From Mesorhizobium silamurunense (GTDB lineage Bacteria; Pseudomonadota; Alphaproteobacteria; Rhizobiales; Rhizobiaceae), in NCBI RefSeq assembly GCF_014843825.1, contig NZ_JHQR01000124.1, positions 1 to 64,000 on the forward strand: 64,000 nucleotides of DNA. Direction: 5' to 3'. Positions 25,600-35,002 of this stretch are shown piece after piece. Under the pieces are notes generated by a model. The model searched no databases. It saw only the letters and a program-made list of their open reading frames with translations, and was not told the origin of the DNA. The first letter of the stretch is position 1. Every line of letters begins with the position of its first letter. A program made the position numbers and the translations under genes.

Positions 25600-26328
25600 T
25601 CACTCCGTCCTGGCCGTCGATTGCAGCTTGTCGCGCAGGAAGGCGAAAGGCCGGCTGATATCGGCCACCAGCGCCTCGCGCGCAGCCTGCGCGTCTTGTG
25701 TGGCGAGCGCCGCGACGATGCTGCGGTGATAATGGGCAGTGTCCACCTCGCCAGCTTCGGAAAAGGCATAGATGGCGACGCGGATGCACGGACCGGATTG
25801 CAGCCAGAGGCTTTCGATCATCGGGATCAGCACTGCGGAACCGCAGGCACGGTAGATTTCGAAATGGAAGCTCTGGTTGAGCGTCACCTCGCGGTCGACG
25901 TCCTTCTTGTGCTTCAGCGCGCGGATCTCGTCCCATTCGCGCAACAGACCTTCGACCGTCGCAATCTGGCGCGGCCCCATGCGCGAAGCCGCAAGCGAAA
26001 TCGCCTCGCCCTCGATGAGGATGCGGGCGCGCAAGAGGTCGTCGATGCGCGCAAGCGTGATCGGCGGCACGCGCACCGAGCGGTTGGGGAGCGCCTCCAG
26101 CGCCTTTTCGGTGATCAACCGTCCCAGCGCCTCGCGCACGGGCATCGTCGAGGTAACCAGCGCATCGGCAAGGCCACGTATGGTCAGCACCTGGCTCGGT
26201 TCGAACAGACCGCCGATCAAAGCCCGGCGCAATTCGGAATAGACGCGATCCTGCACGGTCTCGCGGCCGACCGGCGCTAGCTGCGCGGCGAAGACCTCGT
26301 TGTTCCGCTCCGCTGCTGCCTTCTGCAT
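25600..26328 (-). CDS. GntR-family regulator (FCD/FadR type)
   Basis: A 242-residue regulator: winged HTH at about residues 22-90 (VQDRVYSELRRALIGGLFEPSQVLTIRGLADALVTSTMPVREALGRL) and an FCD ligand domain with the metal/ligand-binding D and H positions (LNQSFHFEIYRACGSAVLIPMIESLW; DTAHYHRSIVAAL). It heads the leftward operon and diverges from livG. A GTGATCA / TGTGATCACA pair in the 138-bp gap is the likely operator, so it probably senses the substrate or an intermediate and controls both operons. Confidence 0.88.
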   Translation of the reverse strand: MQKAAAERNNEVFAAQLAPVGRETVQDRVYSELRRALIGGLFEPSQVLTIRGLADALVTSTMPVREALGRLITEKALEALPNRSVRVPPITLARIDDLLRARILIEGEAISLAASRMGPRQIATVEGLLREWDEIRALKHKKDVDREVTLNQSFHFEIYRACGSAVLIPMIESLWLQSGPCIRVAIYAFSEAGEVDTAHYHRSIVAALATQDAQAAREALVADISRPFAFLRDKLQSTARTE

Positions 26329-26417
26329 GGCGTTCCCACTCCGGCCCTTTTGACGATGGCCCTTTTGGACGAGCCTGCCTCTTTTTTGGCTTGCGGAGAA
26401 AATTAAAGCCGAATAGC

Positions 26418-26441
26418 GTGATCAAAGCAAGTGTGATCACA
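26418..26441. promoter_or_regulatory. Probable GntR operator between the divergent operons
   Basis: GTGATCA (26418-26424) and the perfect palindrome TGTGATCACA (26432-26441) lie 26 bp upstream of livG and about 90 bp upstream of gntR. Short GTnnnnAC-like palindromes are typical of FadR-type regulators. Placement is compatible with control of both promoters. Confidence 0.5.
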
Positions 26442-26466
26442 TATCAAAAATCAGGAAGCGGCGGCA

Positions 26467-27294
26467 ATGATCGCTTCCGGCTCGAGGCAATTGATGGGAG
26501 CGACGCAGAAACGGCATGGAGCGGAGGCCCAAGTGCCGGTCCTGGCGGCGAAGAATCTCGTCAGGCGCTTTGGCGGCCTCGTCGCCGTCAACAACGTCTC
26601 GTTAGAGGTACGTCCAGGTGAGATCCTTGGCCTGATCGGCCCGAACGGCGCCGGCAAGACGACGATGTTCGACCTGCTTGCCGGCAGCATCCTGCCGACC
26701 AGTGGTGAGATCTATCTCGGCGGCGTGCCCGTCTCCGGCGAAGTAGCCCACCGCCGCATCGGCCGCGGCCTCGGCCGTACGTTCCAGATTCCCCGTCCGT
26801 TGCCAAATCTGACGCTGATCGAAAATGTCATGCTCGCAGCCCAGGGGCAGACCGGCGAGCGGCTGCTCGCCAATTTCCTGATGCCATGGCGCGTCGCAGG
26901 CGAAGAGAAGGAGGCCGCGACGAAGGCTGTCGAATTGCTGGAGCTGGTATCGCTTGGCCGGCTCGCGCATGAGCCGGCGCGGGTGCTATCCGGCGGGCAA
27001 CGCAAGCTGCTCGAGCTCGCCCGCGTGATGATGGCCGATCCAGCAATAATCCTGCTCGACGAGCCGGCCGCCGGCGTCAATGCCACGCTGCTCGAGGTCA
27101 TTATCGAGCGCATCCGCGGCATCAATGGAAGCGGCATCACTTTCCTTTTGATCGAGCACAACATCGACATGGTGACGCGGCTCTGCCACCGCGTGCTGGT
27201 GATGGCGAATGGCGAACTTCTGTGCGAGGGCACGGCCGACGAGGTTGCGCGCGATCCGCGCGTCATCGAGGCCTATCTCGGAGGCGCGGTATGA
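26467..27294 (+). CDS. livG: Branched-chain-type ABC transporter ATPase (LivG-like)
   Basis: A 275-residue ABC ATPase of the LivG type. Walker A GPNGAGKTT (residues 58-66), Q-loop region GRTFQIPRPLPNLT, signature LSGGQRKLLELARV, Walker B IILLDEPAAGV and the switch His in FLLIEHNID. A GGAAG site precedes ATG 26467; a second ATG nine codons in is also possible. It overlaps livF by four bases and starts the rightward operon livGFHM-oxidoreductase. With LivF it would drive import of the compound bound by the 21957-23219 protein. Confidence 0.92.
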   Translation: MIASGSRQLMGATQKRHGAEAQVPVLAAKNLVRRFGGLVAVNNVSLEVRPGEILGLIGPNGAGKTTMFDLLAGSILPTSGEIYLGGVPVSGEVAHRRIGRGLGRTFQIPRPLPNLTLIENVMLAAQGQTGERLLANFLMPWRVAGEEKEAATKAVELLELVSLGRLAHEPARVLSGGQRKLLELARVMMADPAIILLDEPAAGVNATLLEVIIERIRGINGSGITFLLIEHNIDMVTRLCHRVLVMANGELLCEGTADEVARDPRVIEAYLGGAV

Positions 27295-28058
27295 GCGAAC
27301 CCGTGCTGGCCGTCCGCGATCTCGAAGCCGGCTACGAGCCCGGCGTGCCGATCGTGCGCGGCGCCTCGATCACCGTCAACAAAGGCGAGATCGTCGTCGT
27401 GCTCGGGCCGAACGGCGCCGGCAAGTCGAGCCTGATCAAGGCGGTCGCCGGCCTCGTCCCGATCAGCCGCGGCGCGGTGCTGTTCGACGGCAAGGACATC
27501 ACGGCCGCTCCCGCCCACACCATGGTCCATCGTGGATTGGCCTTCGTGCCGCAAACCGAGAATGTCTTTCCGCTGATGTCGGTAGAAGACAATCTCAAGG
27601 TTGCGTGCGGCATCCTGAAGTCACGTGAGTCCCCCGCGCGCATCGCCGAGATTTACGCGACCTTCCCCGACCTCGAGCGGCAGCGAAAAACAGCGGCCGG
27701 CAACCTCTCCGGCGGACAGCGGCAGATGCTGGCGGTCGCGCGGGCGCTGATCGTCCATCCGAAGGTGCTGGTTCTGGACGAGCCGTCGGCAGGCCTGTCG
27801 CCGAAATTCGTCGCCATGGTGTTCGAGATGCTTTCGGCCATCCGCAAGTCCGGCGTCACGATCCTGCTGGTCGAACAGAACGCCAAGGCGGCCCTTGCCA
27901 TAGGCGACCGCGCCTACGTGCTGGTCGAAGGCAAGGAGCGGCACGAGGGCGTCGCCGCCGAATTGTGGAATGATCCCGTAGTCGCGGAGCTCTATCTCGG
28001 CCAACGCCCAAAAAGCGCCGGCAAGGCCGTCCCCTTCGGCAAGGGGAGCGCCGCATGA
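27291..28058 (+). CDS. livF: Branched-chain-type ABC transporter ATPase (LivF-like)
   Basis: A 255-residue LivF-type ATPase: Walker A GPNGAGKSS (39-47), FVPQTENVFPLMSVEDNLKV (the usual LivF Q-loop context), signature LSGGQRQMLAVARAL, Walker B VLVLDEPSAGL, and ILLVEQNAKAAL. Overlaps livG and livH by four bases each (ATGA). Confidence 0.93.
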   Translation: MSEPVLAVRDLEAGYEPGVPIVRGASITVNKGEIVVVLGPNGAGKSSLIKAVAGLVPISRGAVLFDGKDITAAPAHTMVHRGLAFVPQTENVFPLMSVEDNLKVACGILKSRESPARIAEIYATFPDLERQRKTAAGNLSGGQRQMLAVARALIVHPKVLVLDEPSAGLSPKFVAMVFEMLSAIRKSGVTILLVEQNAKAALAIGDRAYVLVEGKERHEGVAAELWNDPVVAELYLGQRPKSAGKAVPFGKGSAA

Positions 28059-28963
28059 ACCTGCAATTTGTTGTGGACGGGCTGCTGACGGGGTCGATGA
28101 TCGGCTTGGGCGCCATCGGCGTGACGCTGACCTATTCGATACTTCGCTTCTCGAATTTCGCGCATGGCGACTTCATGGCCTGGGGCACTTACGCGACACT
28201 CGCAGTCGTGGGCGCCATCAGCGCGATGTTCGGCAAGGTCTCGCCGATCGGGTCGCTGTCCTTCGGCTGGCCGCTGATCGTCGCGCTCGTCGTCGGCATG
28301 GCGTTCACAGGCCTGCTTGCGCTGCTGCTCGACATGGTGCTTTTCGCGCGGCTGCGCAGGCAGGGCCAGGCGATCATCGTGGTGATGGCGAGCTTCGGAG
28401 CCTCCATGGCGCTGAGGAGCCTGCTTGAGTTCATCTTCACATCGCGTCCGACCTATTTCAGCCGGGCGATCCAGATCGCCATGCCGTTAGGCTTCGGCGT
28501 CCGCATAACGCCGGACCAGATCGCGCTGCTTCTGCTGGCCGCCGTTCTGGTGGTCAGCGTCCATCTGATAATGACGCGCACGCAGACGGGCCGCGCCATG
28601 CAGGCGCTCAGCCAGAATGCAGCACTTGCCCGCGTCATCGGCATCGACGTCGCAAAAGTCGTGCGCGTCACCTGGATCATCGGCGGGGCGCTGGCCTGCG
28701 TGGCGGGCGTCATGATCGGCATCCTGATCCAGATCCGCCCCTTCATGGGCTTCGACATGCTGCTGCCGATGTTCGCCGCAGCCATCCTCGGAGGCATAGG
28801 CAGCGTGCCGGGCGCTGTCCTTGGCGGACTGATCATCGGCCTGGCCGAAGCCAGCGCGGTGCAGCTGATCGGCGCCGAATGGCGCGCCGCCGTTTCCTTC
28901 ATCATCCTGATGGTGGTCTTGTTTGTGCGCCCCATCGGCCTCTTCGGGTTTCGCGAACGATGA
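28055..28963 (+). CDS. livH: Branched-chain-type ABC permease (LivH-like)
   Basis: A 302-residue polytopic permease with about eight hydrophobic segments. It contains LTYSILRFSNFAHGDFMAWGTY, the LivH signature, and the coupling-loop sequence GRAMQALSQNAALARVIGIDVAKV with GGIGSVPGAVLGGLIIGLAE near the end. Four-base overlaps with livF and livM show a compact operon. Confidence 0.92.
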   Translation: MNLQFVVDGLLTGSMIGLGAIGVTLTYSILRFSNFAHGDFMAWGTYATLAVVGAISAMFGKVSPIGSLSFGWPLIVALVVGMAFTGLLALLLDMVLFARLRRQGQAIIVVMASFGASMALRSLLEFIFTSRPTYFSRAIQIAMPLGFGVRITPDQIALLLLAAVLVVSVHLIMTRTQTGRAMQALSQNAALARVIGIDVAKVVRVTWIIGGALACVAGVMIGILIQIRPFMGFDMLLPMFAAAILGGIGSVPGAVLGGLIIGLAEASAVQLIGAEWRAAVSFIILMVVLFVRPIGLFGFRER

Positions 28964-29940
28964 TCGATCTCGTCGGCTACGGCGCCTTCTTCCTGACCAC
29001 GGCGCTGATTTTTTCGCTGATCACGCTGGGGCTGAACCTGCAATGGGGGCTGACGGGGCTGTTCAATGTCGGGCTCGCCGGCTTCGTCGCGATCGGCGCC
29101 TATACGTCGGCGCTGCTCACCACGCCCGACGATCCGGCGCGGCTCGGAGGTCTCGACCTGCCGATCCTCATCGGCTGGCTGGGGGCGATGGTCGTTGGCG
29201 GCCTTGCCGCAGCACTCACCGGCATCGCCACGCTGCGGCTGAGATCAGACTATCTCGCAATCACCACTTTCGGCGTCGCGGTGGTCGTTCAGCTTGTCGC
29301 ACTCAATGCGCAGAAGCTGACTGGCGGCCCTTTCGGCATCGGCTTCATTCCGCGCCCCTTCGGCGGCCTCGCCGAAACGCCGCTGCTGTTCAACCTGTCG
29401 AACCTTGCCATCGTCTCTGCGGTGACCCTGGCGGCCTACCTGGCGCTCGAACATCTCTCGCGCAGTCCATGGGGCCGCGTCCTGAAGGCGCTCCGCGAGG
29501 ACGAACGCGCCGCGATTTCGCTTGGCAAGAGCGCCCGCTTCTATCGCGTCCAGGCCTTTGCGGTGGGCGGCGCCATCATGGCGCTTGCCGGAGCGCTGCA
29601 GGCCCATTTCATCGGCTTCATCGCGCCTGACAATTACCTGCCGATGCTGACCTTCCAGGTGTGGGTCATGCTGATCGTCGGTGGTTCCGGCAGCAACACC
29701 GGCGCTGTTGCCGGCAGCGTGCTGGTCTGGGCGATCTGGGCCGGCTCGGGCGCTCTCACCAGCGTATTGTTCTCGCCGGAGCAGCAGGCGCGAGCCGCGG
29801 CCCCACAGATCGTGGCCATTGGCGTGATGCTGTGCGTCATCCTGCTGGTCAGGCCGAGCGGACTGTTCGGCGACAGGCCGCGCCGCGTCCGCACAACCAG
29901 GCCCAGTGGCACGACAGCGCCCGAGAGCAGCGGCTCATGA
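28960..29940 (+). CDS. livM: Branched-chain-type ABC permease (LivM-like)
   Basis: A 326-residue permease with about eight to ten hydrophobic segments and the LivM signature LNLQWGLTGLFNVGLAGFVAIGAYTSAL plus the EAA-like loop GRVLKALREDERAAISLGKSARFYRVQAF. A basic, disordered tail (RRVRTTRPSG) ends the protein. It overlaps the oxidoreductase gene by four bases. Confidence 0.92.
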   Translation: MIDLVGYGAFFLTTALIFSLITLGLNLQWGLTGLFNVGLAGFVAIGAYTSALLTTPDDPARLGGLDLPILIGWLGAMVVGGLAAALTGIATLRLRSDYLAITTFGVAVVVQLVALNAQKLTGGPFGIGFIPRPFGGLAETPLLFNLSNLAIVSAVTLAAYLALEHLSRSPWGRVLKALREDERAAISLGKSARFYRVQAFAVGGAIMALAGALQAHFIGFIAPDNYLPMLTFQVWVMLIVGGSGSNTGAVAGSVLVWAIWAGSGALTSVLFSPEQQARAAAPQIVAIGVMLCVILLVRPSGLFGDRPRRVRTTRPSGTTAPESSGS

Positions 29941-31250
29941 GCCGAGAAGCCGTGCAGGAACTGCAAAGCCTTTCTCTCTGGCACGCCGTTGCTCGTGGCC
30001 GGCGCGATCGGGCGCCGCTCGAAGGCCGCCTCGACGTCGACCTGGCGATCGTCGGCGGCGGCTTTGCCGGCCTCTCGACCGCGCTTCACGCCGCCGGCAG
30101 AGGCATCTGCGTCGCCGTGCTCGAGGCCGAGATCATCGCCTGGGGGGCGACCGGCCGCAATGCCGGCTTCGTCGTGCCGAACTTCGCCAAGATGGACCCG
30201 TCCGACATCATCGCGCATCTCGGGCCGGAGCGCGGCGAGCGCCTGATCGACTTCGCCTCCGGCAGCGCCGAGCTGGTGTTCGATCTCATCAAGCGGCACA
30301 AGATCGATTGCGACCCGGTGCAGAAAGGCTGGATCCAGCCGGCGCATTCGACCGCCGCCTTCGAAAAGGTGAAGACCCGCGCCGGTCAATGGGCAATGCG
30401 TGGCAGGCCGGCGGTCACGCTCGACAGACGGTCCGTCCAGGAGCTCACCGGCGTGCGCGGCTATGTCGGCGGCTGGATTGACCGCTCCGGCGGCGTGCTC
30501 GATCCGGTCGCGTATGCCCGTGGCCTTGCCGATGCAGCCGAAAACGCAGGCGCCCACATCTTCGAGCACAGCCGCGTCAGCGTCATCGAGCGGGGCGCGC
30601 AGGGCTGGATGTTGACAACGCCGTCGGGATCGGTGCACGCGGGAAAGGTTCTGATCGCCACCAACGCCTATGGCGCAGAACTCGATCCGGTTCTCAAGAG
30701 AACCTACTTCCCGCTCAGGATCTTCCAGATAGCGACGGCACCGCTGCCAGGCGCAATACGCAGCCGGCTGCTGCCCGGCGGGCAAGGTGTCGGCGACACG
30801 AGACGCAACCTCTTGACCTTCCGCTTCGACAGCGAAAACAGGCTGATCAGCGGCGGCATGCATATCTTCGGCGCGGGCGCCGACACTCGGATGCCGCGTG
30901 CAATCTGGCGGCGGCTCGCCACCCATCTCGAACTGCCCGACATCCCGCCGCTGCAATATGCTTGGTCCGGAATGGCGGCTATCGAGCCGGACTACCTGCC
31001 GCGCCTCGTCGATCTCGGACCGGGGCTGATCGCGGGCTTTGCCTGCAACGGCCGCGGCATCGCCATGACGACAGCGATGGGCAAGGTGCTCGCCGACTGG
31101 GCGGGCGGAAAGGTTCCCGGAGACCTTCCGCTTCCCATCACCAGGCCGTGGCCGATTCCGTTCCACGGCGTGGTCCGCTACGCGCCGAACTTCATGCTCT
31201 CCTGGGGCATCTTGCGCGATCGGCTGGACCGGGCGGGTAATCCCACGTGA
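29937..31250 (+). CDS. FAD-dependent oxidoreductase (DAO family)
   Basis: A 437-residue D-amino-acid-oxidase-type flavoprotein. Dinucleotide motif LAIVGGGFAGLSTALHAA (GxGxxG at about 40-45), then WGATGRNAGFVVPNF, the FAD-contact segment typical of glycine/sarcosine and gamma-glutamylputrescine oxidase relatives, and the C-terminal PRLVDLGPGLIAGFACNGRGIAMTTAMG. It is the last gene of the liv operon, which points to oxidation of an imported amine or amino acid. The exact substrate is not readable from sequence. Confidence 0.87.
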   Translation: MSREAVQELQSLSLWHAVARGRRDRAPLEGRLDVDLAIVGGGFAGLSTALHAAGRGICVAVLEAEIIAWGATGRNAGFVVPNFAKMDPSDIIAHLGPERGERLIDFASGSAELVFDLIKRHKIDCDPVQKGWIQPAHSTAAFEKVKTRAGQWAMRGRPAVTLDRRSVQELTGVRGYVGGWIDRSGGVLDPVAYARGLADAAENAGAHIFEHSRVSVIERGAQGWMLTTPSGSVHAGKVLIATNAYGAELDPVLKRTYFPLRIFQIATAPLPGAIRSRLLPGGQGVGDTRRNLLTFRFDSENRLISGGMHIFGAGADTRMPRAIWRRLATHLELPDIPPLQYAWSGMAAIEPDYLPRLVDLGPGLIAGFACNGRGIAMTTAMGKVLADWAGGKVPGDLPLPITRPWPIPFHGVVRYAPNFMLSWGILRDRLDRAGNPT

Positions 31251-31508
31251 CGTAACACGCCCGGCGCAACTGGGCACAACATCCGTGTCGACATCGATCA
31301 ATTTGTGCCGGGCAACGCCAGCACCAGGCAATGGCGGCTACCCTCTACGACCCATGTCCCCCATAGTATGCAGGGATCAGTCGGACACCTCGGGTCAGGA
31401 ACGCACCGGGAGACCTTAACCCTCATGTTGCTCGCGGCTGCATGGATTGGGTCACACGTGATCCCTCAGTTGCAGCGCCCCTAGTTCCAGGCCCGACCCA
31501 CTCAGGCA

Positions 31509-31924
31509 CTATCGCGCGGCACTGTTTTCGACGATCGACAGGCGATCTTCCCAGCTGTCCGCGGCTTCCGTGGCGCCGTCCAGGATGTCCTTCCTGACAG
31601 GCGCCGCCGCGCTGAAAATCGATCTTCTGCAGCTTTACGTAAGCTTCGACTTCAGTATCGACGCTGTCCTTCACCATGCCGGCATCGCCGTCCCGAAATT
31701 CCTCGGCGGCTTTGCGAATGGCCGCCATGACATCTTTGGGAATGTCGCTGCGGCTCAGCCTGCCAGCATCCCAGCACGGTCTGGCCGGAGACCAGCCAGG
31801 CATCGCCAGCCGCCAGCACATGGGGTACGTCATCGACGAAATCGGACCGGCGGATGGCCTCCATGGCGAGCGCCGTGGCGATGACCTCGGGAGCGGCATG
31901 AAACAAGTCAATGATGCTGTGCAT
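31509..31924 (-). pseudogene. Decayed gene, possibly TRAP solute-binding protein C-terminus
   Basis: Three consecutive frames on the minus strand join into one protein-like sequence: MHSIIDLFHAAPEVIATALA... (frame 1), then SDIPKDVMAAIRKAAEEFRD... (frame 2), then SAAAPVRKDILDGATEAADSWEDRLSIVENSAAR (frame 3) to a TAG at 31509. The middle part resembles C-termini of TRAP-type dicarboxylate binding proteins. At least two frameshifts and no N-terminal half mean it is non-functional. The family call is weak. Confidence 0.4.
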
Positions 31925-32187
31925 ATGCAAGTTTTTTCTGTCGTGAAACGGCAAGTTTTTATGCGAAAGTCGCAGATTTCGCAATGAAATCATCACTTTG
32001 AATTGTGTTCCTATAGGTCTCTGCGCGAGGGATCGTGACCCGCACGGGCCGAGATTCTGTGTAGCCTCAGCGGAACAGAAGCTGGGGCGAAGCCTGGAGC
32101 CTGACCTAAATTGGGTGACTGCAGGAGCACCGGCCCCCTTCCCACGACCAGCCTCCAAGGCGATGTCTTGAAAGATCGAACGGAAAA

Positions 32188-32576
32188 ATGATGAACGGTG
32201 CCGAGAGCCTGGTCAGAGCCTTGCTGGCCTGCGGGGTGAACACATGCTTCGCCAATCCGGGAACCAGCGAAATGCACTTTGTCGCGGCGCTGGACCGGAT
32301 TGCCGGGATGCGCCGCGTGCTTGGCCTGTTCGAAGGCGTGGTGACGGGCGCTGCGGACGGCTATGGCAGAACGGCAAGCCGGCCGCCACGTTGCTGCATT
32401 GCGGCCCGGGCCTGGCAAACGGTCTCGTCAATCTTCACAATGCACGCCGCGCGAATACGCCGATCGTCAACCTGGTCGGTGATCAGGCGACCTATCACCG
32501 CCCGCTGGACGCACCGCTGACAGCCGATACCGAAGGCTGGTCAGGACCGGTTTCGCAAAGAATGCTCGCCTGCTAA
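32188..32576 (+). pseudogene. Thiamine-diphosphate enzyme (acetolactate-synthase-like), truncated N-terminus
   Basis: The first frame encodes [37 protein letters not shown] and [21 protein letters not shown], the ThDP-binding N-terminal domain with the catalytic Glu. A frameshift near 32375 moves the rest ([39 protein letters not shown]) into another frame. The gene then ends abruptly against the convergent LysR gene. About 120 of an expected ~520 residues remain. Confidence 0.8.
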
Positions 32577-33490
32577 GCGGGTCGCGGAGTCTGGCTTGCC
32601 GCCGCCATGTTCTTGGCAAGCCCTACCAGACGCAGGACTGCACGCTTTGGGTTCGATCCGAGCCAGATACCCCTGACTGAGCTGACGCTGTTTTCACCGT
32701 CGAGCGGTCTCCACAGCGCGTTATCGGTGGAGATCGTCCGGGCATAGCTTTCCGCGGCTAACGTCATTCCGTGTCCTAACTGCACATTGAAAAGGACCGT
32801 CGCGTGGTTAGCGCGACACGTTTGAACGGCCGGACCTCCGTCTGCCGCAATGCGTTCGAGCAAGCACAGATCCAAGGGCGGTCCGTCCAGCCCGGCCGGG
32901 ACGAGTAGGCACATATCTGCAAGGTCGGACCATGTGAGCACCGCCTTCTCGATGAATGAATGAGCGGCCGGCAAGAGCACGACAAGACGTTCCTGCCAAA
33001 ACACCGCACTGTTGCAGGATTTGGGGGCGCCAATATCGTGTGTAAACACGATGTCGAAACGCCGGCGGCGTATGGCCGCCAGGCGCTGCCTGGCTGGAAC
33101 ATCCTCAATGATCAGCCTGACGTCGGGATAGAGTTTGCTGAACCGGTCAATGAGGCGCTTGAGGAACTCGCCACCTGTCACCCAGCACAACCCAATCCTG
33201 AGCGTCTTTGCATCCTTGTTATCGCGGACCCGTTCGGCAAAGGCATCCAGCAGGCCTTCGTAGTGAGCCCGCACAACTTCGATCCAGGCGCGGCCGGTCT
33301 CGGTCAAGCGAACGCCGCGCACGGTGCGCTCGAACAGTTGCATCTCCAAAACCTGTTCGAGCTTGACAACATTGCGACTGACCGAGGACTCCTGGACCCT
33401 CAGCGCTCTTGCCGCCTGACGCAGGCTGCCATGATCCATGGCCGCGAAGGCGTAGGTGAGCAATTGGAGGGCGTTGCCGTTGCGCGTCAT
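32573..33490 (-). CDS. LysR-family transcriptional regulator
   Basis: A 305-residue LysR regulator: N-terminal winged HTH ([42 protein letters not shown]), then effector-binding domain ([45 protein letters not shown]). It is intact although its neighbours on both sides are relics. Its 3' end abuts the truncated ThDP-enzyme remnant on the opposite strand. Not closely similar to the LysR at 6806-7765. Target genes unknown. Confidence 0.85.
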   Translation of the reverse strand: MTRNGNALQLLTYAFAAMDHGSLRQAARALRVQESSVSRNVVKLEQVLEMQLFERTVRGVRLTETGRAWIEVVRAHYEGLLDAFAERVRDNKDAKTLRIGLCWVTGGEFLKRLIDRFSKLYPDVRLIIEDVPARQRLAAIRRRRFDIVFTHDIGAPKSCNSAVFWQERLVVLLPAAHSFIEKAVLTWSDLADMCLLVPAGLDGPPLDLCLLERIAADGGPAVQTCRANHATVLFNVQLGHGMTLAAESYARTISTDNALWRPLDGENSVSSVRGIWLGSNPKRAVLRLVGLAKNMAAASQTPRPA

Positions 33491-33799
33491 ATCGCCTGAG
33501 GTTTGTGGATATCGTCGCGGATGATGCCTTCTTCACCGCAATGCGATCGGAGCGTCATGGGAAAGTAGTCGCGCCCGACGCAATCCATCGAAGTGTCGAG
33601 CTCGATGCGGAAACGCCACTAATTTAAGAGCGACCTAATGTTTCAGCCTGGTTCGAGTCTTTGGTGAGGCACTGGTAGGCTCGGATAATACGAACGGCTT
33701 TCATTCGATTGCCGTTTTTTTACTAAAGTGACATCTTCTACCAATCCTGAGTTATTTGTGAGTTGTCCAGCAACCTATGGTTCTGCACAACAAGGAGGG

Positions 33800-34067
33800 G
33801 CGGGCCGCGTCTCGATCACCAACGAGATAATCGCGCGTGAATATTCAGCGTTCGAGCTGGAAGCTAAGCCGGTAGAACCCTCCGCGCTCTACCACTACGT
33901 CGCCATCTGGCAGAAGGGCAGGACGTTTTCGAGCACCTTGGAGGTCTCTCTCGAGGCAATCTTGTCGGCCTTCGCAAACTGTCTCCCGGCAAACGAAACA
34001 ACGCGAGACATGGATCGGCCCAATTTAGCGGCCCGACGCTAAGCCCTTCGCTCATGCTTGGCTTTAG
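33800..34067 (+). pseudogene. Relic of a second trb-end junction: LysR tail plus DUF2274 3' end
   Basis: From about 33805 to 34042 the plus strand encodes a LysR C-terminus (VSITNEIIAREYSAFELEAK, then PVEPSALYHYVAIWQKGRTF) closely similar but not identical to residues ~240-319 of the 6806-7765 LysR. The similarity runs on through the convergent 3' end of DUF2274 and stops abruptly at 34067, where 7.79 kb reads CAAAGCC and this copy reads TGTAAGG. It is a piece of another ICE backbone, not a recent copy. Confidence 0.85.
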
Positions 34068-34680
34068 TGTAAGGCATCGTCTTTGCCCCCGGATTTCCTG
34101 GAACAGGCGCTCCGGCTCCGGGGCCACATCCAGCTCGCGGCGCAGAAGTTCGCGGCAGAGATGGAGCTGACGACGCGCCGAGGCTTGCCGCCCCTGCCGC
34201 GCGTAGAGCGACCGGTGAATCTTTTCCTGCAGTGGATCAAGCAACAGGAGCCGCAGCGCCACCTCGATTGCACGATCGACGCATCCAGAAGCAGCATAGT
34301 GACCGAGCAGGCTAGACATCGCCACTACTGCACGCTCGCAGATGTGCTGCCGCTCCGTCAGGAGCCAATCTCGAAGGCCGGGGCTTTACGGCTAAAGGCT
34401 TCCAGGAACTCGCCGCCCTGCAGCGCCACGGCTGCTTCCAGAGCTTCCCTGGTATCCTCCGAACGAGACGCTCGAACTCGATCACGTCGATGGCACGTGA
34501 TCGGACAAAAGCGTCACTGCATCGACCGACCCGGTAACTAGATCTTCGCCTGCAGACTCGAGAGCCGTGCGCAGGACCGCGAAAGTCTGCCGCAGGCTGC
34601 CGCGCTGCTGCGCCTCCTTCCTGCCGCGACCGAGCGAAAACGCGCGTACTTGCGGTCCGGGACTGTTTTCCATGGCCGAT
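34068..34680 (-). pseudogene. BTAD-domain regulator, decayed
   Basis: Read leftward, several frames add up to a bacterial transcriptional activator domain: LRQTFAVLRTALESAGEDLV near 34.6 kb, then fragments with VIEFERLV, and SLLGHYAASGCVDRAIEVAL, RLLLLDPLQEKIHRSLY and RQLHLCRELLRRELDVAPEP near 34.1-34.3 kb. Frameshifts separate the pieces and both ends are cut, the left one by the LysR/DUF2274 relic. Confidence 0.7.
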
Positions 34681-34775
34681 ACAGAGGTGGTGACGGCGCA
34701 GCTTCAGATTGCAGGCTATGAGGACATTGATTTCGAGCGCATCGACGCGAAGGTCCTGGTCGGCAGAGCGTCAAT
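34671..34775 (+). pseudogene. Short relic of a methyltransferase-like gene
   Basis: The plus strand encodes MADTEVVTAQLQIAGYEDID then FERIDAKVLVGR, wording I associate with the C-terminal part of a SAM-dependent methyltransferase, then loses similarity. Only about 33 residues remain and nothing upstream continues it. Weak call. Confidence 0.35.
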
Positions 34776-35002
34776 GCCGAAGACGACCGCCATACCAAGC
34801 GACTTCGCTGCGCCCGATCTTTGATCAGCGTTCATCCCAGCGTCACCACATGCGAATGCGACGTGTTGCCGACGGGCAACGGCTTGCTGGAATGTCGGTC
34901 AAGTGGGCTACAGACCAAATCCCTTCATCCCTGACCAAGCGCCATGCTGCGCCGCTGGTTAACCTGCGGCTGATGTGACGGAATCCCGGTCGGGGGGTGC
35001 CC

